The notes below the pieces were generated by a model that saw nothing but the letters and a program-made list of their open reading frames with translations, did no database searches and had not been told where the DNA came from. A stretch of 64,000 bases of DNA. Source: Actinacidiphila epipremni (GTDB lineage Bacteria; Actinomycetota; Actinomycetes; Streptomycetales; Streptomycetaceae). How positions within the stretch are numbered: position 1 is the stretch's first letter; each line of letters starts with the position of its first letter. This document shows, piece after piece, positions 8,007 to 16,306 of the stretch. The position numbers and the translations under genes are program-made. The DNA is taken from positions 49,360-113,359 of the forward strand of contig NZ_JAATEJ010000030.1 of the NCBI RefSeq assembly GCF_012034175.1, given 5' to 3'.

Positions 8007-9017
8007 CTAGGAGCCGGCGGGCGGTGCCGCGGGGGCGAGGGCGGACGCCAGCGTGGCCGGGAGGACGGCCGTGGGGCCGAAGCGGCGGCGGGCGCGGTCG
8101 GCTGCCGCCTCCACCGCACGGGCGCGGTCGTCGCCGGGGTCCAGGCTGAGCTGGTGGGAGGCGCCCGTGCGCGGTGCCAGGTGGTCGGCGCGCAGGACGA
8201 AGGCCCGTACGCGGGCGCGTTGCAGCCCCAGGGAGGCCAGGACGCCCAGGGCCGCGGCGGTGAGGTCCGGCGAGTGGTCGGTGGGCTCGGGCAGGGTGCG
8301 GGTCCGGGTGGTGGAGCTGCGGTCGGCATAGCGGACGGTGAGGGTGAGGCGGCCGGTGACCTGGCCCTCGGTCCGCAGCCGCCGGCCCAGCTGCTCGGCC
8401 AGCCCGAGGACGGCCCGATGGTGGTGCCCGGGGTCCAGGCAGTCCCGTTCATGGCGCAGGTCGGCGGTCATATGGGCGGCGGGCGCCCGCGGGGTGACCG
8501 GCCGGGGGTCGCGGCCATGGGCGCGCTCGGCCAGCAGGCGGGCGGGTCCCGCGCCGAGGATGCGCTGCAGGGTCGCCGGGGGGAGGTCGGCCACCTGGCC
8601 GATGGTGTGCAGGCCGTAGCGGCCGAGGGCGGTGGCGGTGGCCTGGCCGATGCCGGGCAGCGCGGTCACCGGGCGGGGGCGCAGCCAGCTGTCGGTGGCG
8701 GCCTGGTCGCGGGGGATCTGCGTGGTGCGGCGCGGCTCCGACGCGGCTGCCGCCATCGCGGCGAGCATGCGGTTGCCGGCCAGGCCGGCGCTGCTGGCGA
8801 TGCCGTACAGGCCCATGAGGCGCATCCGGGCCATCTGGAGCAGGTCGTAGGGGTCGGTGCCGAAATAGCGCAGGGCGGAGGTGAGGTCGAGCTGGACGGC
8901 GTCAGGAGGGAAGGGCTGGACGTGCGGGGTGATGTCGGCGAGCAGGGCGAGCACACCGTCGTAGCGCTCGTCGTCGAGCGTGCCGTGCAGCCGCAGATGG
9001 GCGATGTGCCGGGTCAT
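8007..9017 (-). CDS. Y-family DNA polymerase-like protein, catalytically degenerate (ImuB-like)
   Basis: A 336-residue protein. The helix-hairpin-helix/thumb region ALPGIGQATATALGRYGLHTIGQVADL and the little-finger region DLRHERDCLDPGHHHRAVLGLAEQLGRRL are Y-family. By eye, the N-terminal palm lacks the first D-x-D-x-F-F motif, and the SIDEAFLDLT block reads PPDAVQLDLT, so the catalytic Glu is Ala. In other actinobacteria ImuB is an inactive Y-polymerase homologue that links DnaE2 to the sliding clamp. The 4-bp ATGA overlap with dnaE2 supports that role. No clear ImuA-like gene is present, and no obvious clamp-binding tail is seen. Confidence 0.8.
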   Translation of the reverse strand: MTRHIAHLRLHGTLDDERYDGVLALLADITPHVQPFPPDAVQLDLTSALRYFGTDPYDLLQMARMRLMGLYGIASSAGLAGNRMLAAMAAAASEPRRTTQIPRDQAATDSWLRPRPVTALPGIGQATATALGRYGLHTIGQVADLPPATLQRILGAGPARLLAERAHGRDPRPVTPRAPAAHMTADLRHERDCLDPGHHHRAVLGLAEQLGRRLRTEGQVTGRLTLTVRYADRSSTTRTRTLPEPTDHSPDLTAAALGVLASLGLQRARVRAFVLRADHLAPRTGASHQLSLDPGDDRARAVEAAADRARRRFGPTAVLPATLASALAPAAPPAGS

Positions 9018-12000
9018 CCCGCGCTCCCGGGGCTGCGGTGGCCGAGGCGGTGCAGGTCGGCGGAGCGGGTGCCGGCGGGCTGGAGGTCGGCGTAGGGGTG
9101 CAGGCGGGCGCCGGCGGTGCCGTGCGGGAGGGTGCGGTGCGGCGGGCCGTCGGGGTGCGCGGTGTCGGGGGTGCCGGGCTGGGCCGGGGTGGGGTGCGGG
9201 GCGTCCGCGCCGAGCAGGGCCAGGGCTGCCTCGGGGCCGTCGTTGCGGCGGGCGGTGGCGATCTGCTCCAGGTCCCAGGCCATGGTGCCGACGATCGTCC
9301 GGCGGGTGCCGCGGACCTGGACGGTGCCGCGGACCAGCAGCAGCCCGGAGTGGAAGACGGTGTGGGCGCAGGCTTCGTGGGAGTCCTCGAAGAAGGCGAG
9401 GTCGACCAGGCCCGAGCCGTCCTCCAGGGTGACGAAGATGATGCGCTTGCCGCTGGCGATCGGCGGGGTCTGGGTCGCGGAACGTATCCCGGCGACCAGG
9501 ACCTGCCGGCCGGCCGGGAGGGCGGCGAGGTGGGCGGCGTCGGTGGCGCCGATCTCCCGCAGCAGCCGGTGGTGGTGCTCCATCAGATGGCGGGAGACGT
9601 CGATGCCGAGGGTGGTCAGCTCGGCGCCGAGGGCTTCACGGCCGGTCATCTCCGGGACGCCGCTGGGCTCGGAGCCGCCGATCGCGCCCGCGTCGAGGGG
9701 CAGTTGGCCCTTGCCTGCGGTGCGGGTGCGGGACTGGCGGTGGAGTTCGGCGATCTGCAGCAGCAGGTCGCGCCGGGTGAGGCGGCCGTCGTGCAGCGGG
9801 GCCAGCGCGCCGATCTCGGCGAGGCGTTCGGCGACCGGGCGGCTGGGGCGGGCGCGCTGCCAGAAGTCGGAGAGCGAGGTGTAGGGCCGGCCGGCGGCGA
9901 TCCGGGCGCACTCCTCCTCGCCGATGCCGCGCACTCCGGACAGGGCGAGCCGTACGCCCCAGCGGTCGTCGTGGGTGCGCTCCACGGTGTGCTCGGCCCC
10001 GGAGCGGTTGACGTCGACGGGCAGGACGGGCACGCCGCTGCGGCGGGCGTCGGCGACGATGACGCGCTTGGGCCACATGCCGGGGTCGTGCTCCAGCAGG
10101 CCGGCCAGCAGGAAGGCGGGGTAGTGCGCCTTGAGCCAGGCGGACTGCAGGGCGGGTACGGCGAAGGCGACGGCGTGCGCGCGGCAGAAGCCGTAGGCGC
10201 CGAAGGACTCGACGGTGGCCCAGACAGCGTCGCGGACCTCGGCGCTGTAGCCGCGGGCGGCGGCCAGGTGGTGGAACCAGCCCTTGACCCGGGGCAGCCG
10301 CTCCTTGTCGCCCAGGGCGCGCCGGGCGACATCGGCCTTGGCGCGGTCGCAGCCGGTCATGACGTGCAGGGTGTCGATGATCTGCTCGTGCCAGATGGTG
10401 ACGCCGTAGGTGTCGGCGAGCACCGGCTCCAGGTCCTTGTGGGCGTAGTGCGGGGCGCCGCCGTGCCGGGCGGCGATGTAGCGCTCGGGCATGCCGCCCT
10501 GGACGGGGCCGGGGCGGAAGAGGCTGATGTCGGCGATGACGTCCTGGACGTCGCGGGGTTGCAGCCGGGAGAGCAGGTCCTGCTGGCCGGGGGACTCCAG
10601 CTGGAACATCCCGATGGTCTGGCTCTGCTGGATGAGCGTGAAGGCGAAGACGTCGTCCAGCGGGACCTGGCGCGGGTCGTCCAGGTCGATACGGTCGCCG
10701 GTGGCGCGCTCGATCTCGGTGACGGCATGGGCCATCGCGGACTGCATCCGCACCGCGAGGACGTCGAGTTTGATGTTGCCCAGCGCCTCGACCTCCTCCT
10801 TGGCCGCCATCGCCATCGGGTAGTCGCCCTGCGGGGTGGGCTGGACCGGCAGCCGGTCCAGCAGCGTGGCGTCGCTGATGATCACCCCGCACGGGTGCAT
10901 GGCCATGCCGTGGACGAGGGAGTCCAGGCCCTCGGCCAGTTCCCACAGCGGGCCGTAGGCCGGGGCCTCGGCGGCCAGGGAGCGCAGTTCGGGCAGTTCG
11001 GCGAGCGCGCCGGTGATGTCGCAGGCCCGCAGGTGCGGGAAGCTCTTGGCGATGCGGTCCACGTCGTGCGGCGGGATGCCGAGCGCGAGCCCGGTGTCGC
11101 GCAGCGCCCGGCGGGCCCGGTAGGTCTCGGGCATCGCGGTGACGGCGACCCGTTCGTGGCCGAAGCGGCGGAAGATCGCGTCGTACGCCTCCAGCCGCCG
11201 CGCCGACTCCACGTCGATGTCGATGTCGGGCAGGTTCCTGCGGCGTTCGCTGAGGAAGCGCTCGAACAGCAGCCGGTGGTCGAGCGGGTTGGCGGTGGCG
11301 ATGCCGAGGGCGTGGCAGACCATCGAGCCGGCGCCCGAGCCGCGGGCGGCGACCCGGATGCCCAGCTCGCGGATGTCGGCCACGGCCTGCCCGACGGCGA
11401 GGAAGTACGAGTCGTAGCCCAGGTCGCCGATGATCCTCAGCTCGTCGTCCAGCCGGTCGCGGGCCGCGCGGTCCCGGTCCAGGCCGCGCCGTTCCAGCCC
11501 GGCCGCGCAGCGCCGGCGCAGCAGTTCCCCGGCCCCGCCGGGGGTGGCGCCGACGACCTCGGCCTCGGGGAAGTGCAGGGTGCCGAGCCCCAGGTCGGCC
11601 TTGGGGTCCAGCCGGCAGCCGGCCGCGGTCGCGGCGGTGTCGGCGAGCAGCCGGCCGGCCCGGCGCGGGCCGCTGCCGGCGCATTCGGCGATCTGCTGCG
11701 CGGTCCTGGCCATGTCCGGCTCGTCCTTGAGCCAGCGCTCCCCGCCGTCCAGCCGGCGCCGGTCGATGGGCCGCAGCAGCCGTGCGGCGTCCAGGACGTC
11801 GGCGAGCCGGTGCTGGCCGGGGTCGGCGTAGCGGACGGCGTTGGTGAGCACCGCGGGTGTACGGGTGCGGTCGGCGAGCGCGAGGGTGCGGGCGGCCAGC
11901 CGCAGTGAGCCGGGCCCGGTGCCGGGCCGGCCGTGGACGACCGCCTCCAGGCGCAGGCCGTCGCCGAAGATCTCCCACCAGGGCCGCAGCAGCCTCACGG

Positions 12001-12502
12001 CGACGTCCTCCCGTCCGGCGGCGAGCGCCCGTACCGGCTCCGACAGCGGCCCGAGCAGTACGGTCAGGCCGGCGCCGCCGTGGGCGTGCAGGGCTTCCCA
12101 CGGCACGGTCACCGGCGCCGCCCCGCCCGCCGTCCCGAGGTGTGCCGCCGAGGTGATCCGGCACAGCCGGGCCCAGCCCTCCCGGTCCTGGGCGAGCAGG
12201 GTGAACCGCAGCGGCGGCTCCACCACGTGCGCGCCGCCGCGTACCGGAGTGCGCGGGCGGCGGGCGGCCGGCGGCGGCGGGGCGAGGGCCGCCACGGCGA
12301 GGTCGATGCCGAAGACCGGCCGGACGCCGTGCGCGTCACACGCCTGCGCGAAGCGCACCGCGCCGGTGACGGTGTCCCGGTCGGTGAGCGCGAGTGCCGT
12401 CATACCGCGCTCGGCGGCCCGCTGGACGAGCTGCTCGGGGTGCGCGGCGCCGTACCGCTCGGAGTAACCGGATGCGACATGCAGATGGGCGAAGCCCGCC
12501 AT
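9014..12502 (-). CDS. dnaE2: Error-prone DNA polymerase III alpha subunit DnaE2
   Basis: Protein of 1162 residues, in the range for DnaE2. An N-terminal PHP domain (FAHLHVASGYSERYGAAHPE) is followed by the C-family palm with catalytic aspartates in LPDIDIDVES and by an OB-fold near the C-terminus (RIIFVTLEDGSGLVDLAFFE). The last 60 residues are Pro/His-rich and probably disordered. DnaE2 carries out damage-induced translesion synthesis and mutagenesis together with ImuB. GGAGGT lies just upstream of the ATG. The LexA-type box 62 bp upstream and the overlap with the Y-family gene make this a two-gene SOS operon. Confidence 0.93.
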   Translation of the reverse strand: MAGFAHLHVASGYSERYGAAHPEQLVQRAAERGMTALALTDRDTVTGAVRFAQACDAHGVRPVFGIDLAVAALAPPPPAARRPRTPVRGGAHVVEPPLRFTLLAQDREGWARLCRITSAAHLGTAGGAAPVTVPWEALHAHGGAGLTVLLGPLSEPVRALAAGREDVAVRLLRPWWEIFGDGLRLEAVVHGRPGTGPGSLRLAARTLALADRTRTPAVLTNAVRYADPGQHRLADVLDAARLLRPIDRRRLDGGERWLKDEPDMARTAQQIAECAGSGPRRAGRLLADTAATAAGCRLDPKADLGLGTLHFPEAEVVGATPGGAGELLRRRCAAGLERRGLDRDRAARDRLDDELRIIGDLGYDSYFLAVGQAVADIRELGIRVAARGSGAGSMVCHALGIATANPLDHRLLFERFLSERRRNLPDIDIDVESARRLEAYDAIFRRFGHERVAVTAMPETYRARRALRDTGLALGIPPHDVDRIAKSFPHLRACDITGALAELPELRSLAAEAPAYGPLWELAEGLDSLVHGMAMHPCGVIISDATLLDRLPVQPTPQGDYPMAMAAKEEVEALGNIKLDVLAVRMQSAMAHAVTEIERATGDRIDLDDPRQVPLDDVFAFTLIQQSQTIGMFQLESPGQQDLLSRLQPRDVQDVIADISLFRPGPVQGGMPERYIAARHGGAPHYAHKDLEPVLADTYGVTIWHEQIIDTLHVMTGCDRAKADVARRALGDKERLPRVKGWFHHLAAARGYSAEVRDAVWATVESFGAYGFCRAHAVAFAVPALQSAWLKAHYPAFLLAGLLEHDPGMWPKRVIVADARRSGVPVLPVDVNRSGAEHTVERTHDDRWGVRLALSGVRGIGEEECARIAAGRPYTSLSDFWQRARPSRPVAERLAEIGALAPLHDGRLTRRDLLLQIAELHRQSRTRTAGKGQLPLDAGAIGGSEPSGVPEMTGREALGAELTTLGIDVSRHLMEHHHRLLREIGATDAAHLAALPAGRQVLVAGIRSATQTPPIASGKRIIFVTLEDGSGLVDLAFFEDSHEACAHTVFHSGLLLVRGTVQVRGTRRTIVGTMAWDLEQIATARRNDGPEAALALLGADAPHPTPAQPGTPDTAHPDGPPHRTLPHGTAGARLHPYADLQPAGTRSADLHRLGHRSPGSAG

Positions 12503-12563
12503 GTCGCACCTCCACTACCCCACCCCTTTTCGGCCAGCTGTCCGATACGCCTCGCGTGCGTAG

Positions 12564-12579
12564 TCGTACGTTCGTTCGA
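12564..12579 (-). promoter_or_regulatory. LexA (SOS) box in the dnaE2 promoter
   Basis: On the minus strand the site reads TCGAACGAACGTACGA, 11 of 12 fixed positions of the actinobacterial/Bacillus LexA box TCGAAC-N4-GTTCGA. A -10-like TAAGCT lies just upstream (12582-12587), so bound LexA would block the start of dnaE2 transcription. The leader to the ATG is about 60 nt. Confidence 0.8.
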
Positions 12580-12686
12580 TTAGCTTAGCGCGGTCGTCCC
12601 AGGTCAGCGAGTCGTACGCGCGCGAGGGGCCCGGAAGACGGCCGACCCGACCACCGGGGGCGGTGGCCGGATCGCATGCGCGGGCG

Positions 12687-13946
12687 TCATCTCCGCGGCG
12701 GGGCGGCGGACTTGGTGTCCGCGGGTCCGCCGCGCGGTCCGGGGAGACGTTCGTCACGCCCGGTGGGCCGTCGCGGGCGGCGCAGCAGCAGGAGCCAGGC
12801 CGCCGCCGCGCCGGCCACCCCGACCCCGGCGAGCTGCACCCGGTAGTCGAGCAGCGCCACCAGCCCCGCGCCCAGCCCCGCCGCGAGCGCGGTGGGGCCG
12901 AAGACCACCGTGCCGGCCGCCGCGGCCACCCGGCCGACCAGTGCGGGCTCGACGCGCTGCTGCACGGCGGTGAAGACCGCGACGATCACCCACGGCAGCC
13001 CCACGCCGATCGCCAGCATCCCGGCGACCACGACCGGCAGCGCCGGCACCGCGCGCACGGCGGCGCCCGCGGTGAACAGCAGCAGCCCGGCGGCGGCGAA
13101 GGCGCGCTCGGGCAGCCGGCGCATGACGGCGCCGGCGACGATCCCCGACACCACCGAGCCCGCGCCCTGCACCGCGTAGAGCACGCCGACGAAGGCCGGC
13201 GGGCGGTGCAGCCCGGCGTCGGCCAGCTCGTAGGTCGCGGCGCTGCTGACCCCGGACAGCAGCATGGCCGCCGCGCCCGCGCCCACCAGCCGGACCAGCA
13301 GCGGATCGCCGCGCAGCGCCCGTACGCCCGCGGCGGTCTGCGCGCGCCAGGACTCCCCGGCCGGTACGGGCGGCTGCTCGCGCACCCGCAGCGCGGCGAA
13401 GGCCAGCGCGGCCAGCGCGAAGGTGACGGCGTCCAGGACGGCGACCGCGCCGCCGCCCCAGCGGACGAACAGGCCCGCGCCGGCCAGCGGGGCGAGCAGC
13501 TTCATGCCCTCGTTGACGGTCATCCGCAAGCCGTTGAAATCCCCGCGCAGCTCGACGGGGATCGCGCTGACCACCAGGCCCGCCTGGGCGGCGTCGCACA
13601 GCACGGCCCCGGCGCCGACCGCGGTGAGCACCGCGAGCAGCAGCCACACGTCCCGCCCGGCGCGGACCGCGAGCAGCGCCGGCAGCAGGAGCGCGAGCGC
13701 GGCGTTCACCGCGACCAGCAGCCGCTGCCGGCGGAAGCGGTCGGCGGCGGTGCCCAGCAGCGGCCCGGCCAGCGTCGGCGCCCACAGGCACGCGCTCACC
13801 GCGGCGGCCAGGCTGCTGGACCCGGTGAGCGTCTTCACCCACACCCCGGCGACCAGCATCATCGCCGAATCGCCGAACCCGGAGACCAGGACCCCGCCCA
13901 GATATGTCGCCGCCCGCCGGTCGCGCAGCACCTTCCCCACCGTCAT
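12687..13946 (-). CDS. MFS transporter
   Basis: About 419 residues from the ATG at 13946 (SD GGGGG). Some 11-12 hydrophobic segments are visible. The cytoplasmic loop 2-3 signature is LLGTAADRFRRQRLLVAVN, and a related loop SIVAGAVMRRLPERAF follows TM7. The sequence LRGDFNGLRMTVNEGMKLLAPLAGAGL is typical of the MFS group near DHA3 exporters. The C-terminal 35 residues are polar and basic. It probably exports a small molecule. It is divergent from an ArsR-type regulator across a 7+8+7 inverted repeat, the usual arrangement for regulator-controlled efflux. Confidence 0.87.
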   Translation of the reverse strand: MTVGKVLRDRRAATYLGGVLVSGFGDSAMMLVAGVWVKTLTGSSSLAAAVSACLWAPTLAGPLLGTAADRFRRQRLLVAVNAALALLLPALLAVRAGRDVWLLLAVLTAVGAGAVLCDAAQAGLVVSAIPVELRGDFNGLRMTVNEGMKLLAPLAGAGLFVRWGGGAVAVLDAVTFALAALAFAALRVREQPPVPAGESWRAQTAAGVRALRGDPLLVRLVGAGAAAMLLSGVSSAATYELADAGLHRPPAFVGVLYAVQGAGSVVSGIVAGAVMRRLPERAFAAAGLLLFTAGAAVRAVPALPVVVAGMLAIGVGLPWVIVAVFTAVQQRVEPALVGRVAAAAGTVVFGPTALAAGLGAGLVALLDYRVQLAGVGVAGAAAAWLLLLRRPRRPTGRDERLPGPRGGPADTKSAAPPRR

Positions 13947-13948
13947 GA

Positions 13949-13970
13949 CCCCCAACCTAATGCTTGGGGG
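13949..13970. promoter_or_regulatory. Inverted repeat, probable operator of the ArsR regulator
   Basis: CCCCCAA (13949-13955) and TTGGGGG (13964-13970) form perfect 7-bp arms around an 8-bp TAAT-containing centre. It lies directly upstream of the MFS start and about 50 bp from the regulator start, so one site could serve both promoters. Confidence 0.6.
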
Positions 13971-14019
13971 TCGGCGAACCGCACCCTCCCCCACGGCCGG
14001 GGAGCGGTGTAATGGGCGT

Positions 14020-14643
14020 ATGACCGCCACCGATCCCCTGCTGCGCGCCCTCGCCCATCCGGTGCGGCTGCGCATCGTGTCCCTGGTCTGGAACGTCCCG
14101 CTGTCGGCCGCGGAGCTCTCCCGGGAGCTGGGCATCTCGCACGCGCTGGCCAGCCAGCATCTGCGCCGGCTGGACGCGGCCGGCCTGGTGGAGCTGGTCG
14201 AGGTGCGCGAGAAGCGCGGCGGGCGGGAGCGGCGCTACCGGGCGGTGCACGGCTCGCCGCTGTCGGACCAGCGGCACGAGGGCGCCCGGCTGATCGCCGA
14301 GGCGATGGCGCACAACCTGCGCGACCGGGCGGGCCGGCGTGCCCCGGGCGCCCCCGGGGTCACCACGGACGCGGAGCTGTGGGTGGCGCCGGAGGTCTGG
14401 ACGGACTTCCGGCACCGACTGGCCGCGCTCTTCGCGGAGTTGCACGACGCCGCGCAGGCGCCGCACGCGCCGGGCACGGTCGGAATCGGTGCGACGGCGA
14501 TGGTGTTCCCCCTCGCGGAGCCGTCCGGCACCGACACCGGTACGGGCACGCGTGCCGCCCCCGGCACAGCAACCGGCTCCGCACGAAGCACCGGCGCCAC
14601 CCGCCCCACCGACCAGGACACCGCCCCCGAGGAGCGACCATGA
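14020..14643 (+). CDS. ArsR/SmtB-type winged-helix regulator
   Basis: A 207-residue protein. The N-terminal helix-turn-helix is ALAHPVRLRIVSLVWNVPLS, then AELSRELGISHALASQHLRRLDAAGLVELVEVREKRGGRERRYRAV. No Cys-rich metal site (ELCVCDL-like) is present, so it is not a classical metal sensor. Residues about 90-160 are helical, as in ArsR proteins with a dimerising extension, and the last 45 are Thr/Gly/Pro-rich. Its stop overlaps the next gene by ATGA. It probably controls itself, the oxidoreductase behind it and the divergent MFS gene. Confidence 0.83.
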   Translation: MTATDPLLRALAHPVRLRIVSLVWNVPLSAAELSRELGISHALASQHLRRLDAAGLVELVEVREKRGGRERRYRAVHGSPLSDQRHEGARLIAEAMAHNLRDRAGRRAPGAPGVTTDAELWVAPEVWTDFRHRLAALFAELHDAAQAPHAPGTVGIGATAMVFPLAEPSGTDTGTGTRAAPGTATGSARSTGATRPTDQDTAPEERP

Positions 14644-15104
14644 GCCAGGACCCCGCCGTCACCGACGCACTGCTCGCCCTGCTGCACGAGCAGCGCACCG
14701 GCGTGCTCGCCACCCTGAAGCGGGACGGCCGCCCGCAGTTGTCGAACGTGTCCTTCACCTACGACGACGCCACCCGCCTCATCCGCATCTCGGCGACCGA
14801 CGGCCGCGCCAAGACCCGCAACCTGCGCCGCGACCCGCGCGCCAGCTTCTACGTCACGACCCCGGGCCTGCGCACGTACCTGGTCGTCGAGGGCGACGCC
14901 GAGATCACCCCGGTGGCCGCGGACCCGCACGACGCGACCGTCGAGGAGCTGGTCGAGGTCTACCGGGCCATCGCCGGCGAGCACCCGGACTGGGACGAAT
15001 ACCGCGCCGCGATGGTCGCCGACCGGCGGCTGGTGATCAGCGTCCGGGCGCGGCGGGTGTACGGGCTGGGTCCGCAGGGCCCGGCGGCCGGCCCGCTGGA
15101 CTGA
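14640..15104 (+). CDS. PPOX-class F420-dependent flavin/deazaflavin oxidoreductase
   Basis: A 154-residue split beta-barrel protein. It starts DPAVTDALLALLHEQRTGVLATLKRDGRPQLSNVSFTYD, with the family's GRPQLSNV motif, and continues with KTRNLRRDPRASFYVTTP and YLVVEGDAEITPVAADP. This is the actinobacterial F420-binding branch of the pyridoxamine-oxidase-like fold, and the members are cytoplasmic reductases. Translational coupling with the ArsR gene (4-bp overlap) suggests induction with the MFS pump, possibly against a redox-active compound. The substrate is unknown. Confidence 0.85.
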   Translation: MSQDPAVTDALLALLHEQRTGVLATLKRDGRPQLSNVSFTYDDATRLIRISATDGRAKTRNLRRDPRASFYVTTPGLRTYLVVEGDAEITPVAADPHDATVEELVEVYRAIAGEHPDWDEYRAAMVADRRLVISVRARRVYGLGPQGPAAGPLD

Positions 15105-15142
15105 CGCCCCGGCCCCCCGCCGGGCACGGCCCTCACCGGCCC

Positions 15143-16105
15143 TCACCCCGCCGCGTCGGCCGCCCGGGTCAGCCGGGCGGCCACCGCCCGCAGGTGGGCG
15201 GCCAGTTCCGGCGGCTCCCTGACCTCGAACTCCACGCCCACCATGCCGACGTACATCGCGAGTGAGTCCAGCGTCTCGAAGCCGGTCCTCAGCTCGCATG
15301 TGTTCTCGTCCAGCGCGGTGAGCATGCCGAAGCCCGACCACGCGAAGCGCGTGACCACCTCGGCGGGGGCGTGCAGCACCAGCCGCGCCTGGTAGCGGTA
15401 GGCGCGGCTGGTGACGCCCTTGGCGACGTACGCGGCGGCGTCCTCGGGCAGCTCGCGCGGGGTGAAGCGGGGCCCGGTGGGCGACATGGGCGCGATCCGG
15501 TCGACCCGGAAGGTGCGCCAGTCGTCCCGCTCGGTGTCGTAGGCCAGCAGGTACCAGCGCCGCCCGTGGTGGACCAGCCGGTACGGCTCGACGGTGCGGC
15601 GGGTGGTGGTGCCGCCGTGGTCGCGGTAGTCGAAGCGCAGCCGCTCGTGGTCGCGGCAGGCGGCGCCGAGCGCGGTGAGCACCTGCTGGGCGACGACGGA
15701 GGCGCCGGGCCGGGGCGGCTGGACGGTGACGGCCTGCATCGCCTGGACGCGGTGCCGCAGCCGGGAGGGCAGCACCTGCTCCAGCTTGGCCAGGGCGCGT
15801 ACCGAGGTCTCCTCGATGCCCTCGACGGTGCCGCCCGCGCCGGTGCGCAGGCACAGCGCGACCGCGACGGCCTCCTCGTCGTCGAGCAGCAGCGGCGGCA
15901 ACCGGGCGCCGGCGCCCAGCCGGTAGCCGCCGGCGGTGCCGGAGGTGGCGTGCACCGGATAGCCGAGCGCCCGCAGCCGCTCGACGTCCCGCCGCACCGT
16001 CCGCGCCGTGACGTCCAGGCGCTGGGCCAGCTCGGGCCCGCCCCAGTCGCGGCGGGACTGGAGCAGCGAGAGCATGCGCAGCAGCCGGGCGGAGGTTTCC
16101 AGCAT
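15143..16105 (-). CDS. WYL-domain transcriptional regulator (YafY type)
   Basis: A 320-residue protein. It has an N-terminal winged helix (LLQSRRDWGGPELAQRLDVTARTVRRDVERLRALGYPVHATSGTAGGYRLGAG) and a central WYL domain (EPYRLVHHGRRWYLLAYDTERDDWRTFRVDRI, in which the W-Y-L triad is RRWYLLA). A C-terminal WCX-like segment contains LVLHAPAEVVTRF and ELRTGFETLDSLAMYVGMVGVEFEV. WYL proteins sense small ligands or nucleic acids. The target is not evident, since no gene is closely divergent. Confidence 0.9.
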   Translation of the reverse strand: MLETSARLLRMLSLLQSRRDWGGPELAQRLDVTARTVRRDVERLRALGYPVHATSGTAGGYRLGAGARLPPLLLDDEEAVAVALCLRTGAGGTVEGIEETSVRALAKLEQVLPSRLRHRVQAMQAVTVQPPRPGASVVAQQVLTALGAACRDHERLRFDYRDHGGTTTRRTVEPYRLVHHGRRWYLLAYDTERDDWRTFRVDRIAPMSPTGPRFTPRELPEDAAAYVAKGVTSRAYRYQARLVLHAPAEVVTRFAWSGFGMLTALDENTCELRTGFETLDSLAMYVGMVGVEFEVREPPELAAHLRAVAARLTRAADAAG

Positions 16106-16197
16106 GCCGCCAGTCTGCCAGCGCCCACCGACAATCCCCCGCCGCTCCCGCCCGGGCCCCGGGGGCCCGGGGCCCGGGGCCGTACGGCAGCGGTACG

Positions 16198-16223
16198 CCC
16201 CCGCCGTGCGGACACGGCGGGGG
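16198..16223 (-). terminator. Hairpin terminator after the S1 protease gene
   Basis: An 11-bp perfect stem, CCCCCGCCGTG / CACGGCGGGGG, with a 4-nt loop, 84 bp beyond the protease stop. A second GC palindrome built on CCCGGGCCCCGGGGGCCCGG lies further on (about 16150-16178). Both would be transcribed from the protease gene. Confidence 0.55.
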
Positions 16224-16306
16224 CGCGGCGGCTCGGAGCACCGGCCGTTCAGGGCGCCGGCCGATCGAAGCGCCGGCGGGTCAGGAGCCCGGCGGCCGGC
16301 GGGGCG

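Noticed and set aside
9038..11908. A 956-codon open frame on the + strand opposite dnaE2, and similar long frames elsewhere.
   Set aside because: Long antisense frames are expected in very high-GC genes. The translation is low-complexity Gly/Ala/Val and no domain is seen.
12515..12757. 80-codon open frame on the minus strand before dnaE2.
   Set aside because: It runs across the LexA box, the -10 and the leader of dnaE2 and overlaps the MFS gene; no SD and no family resemblance.
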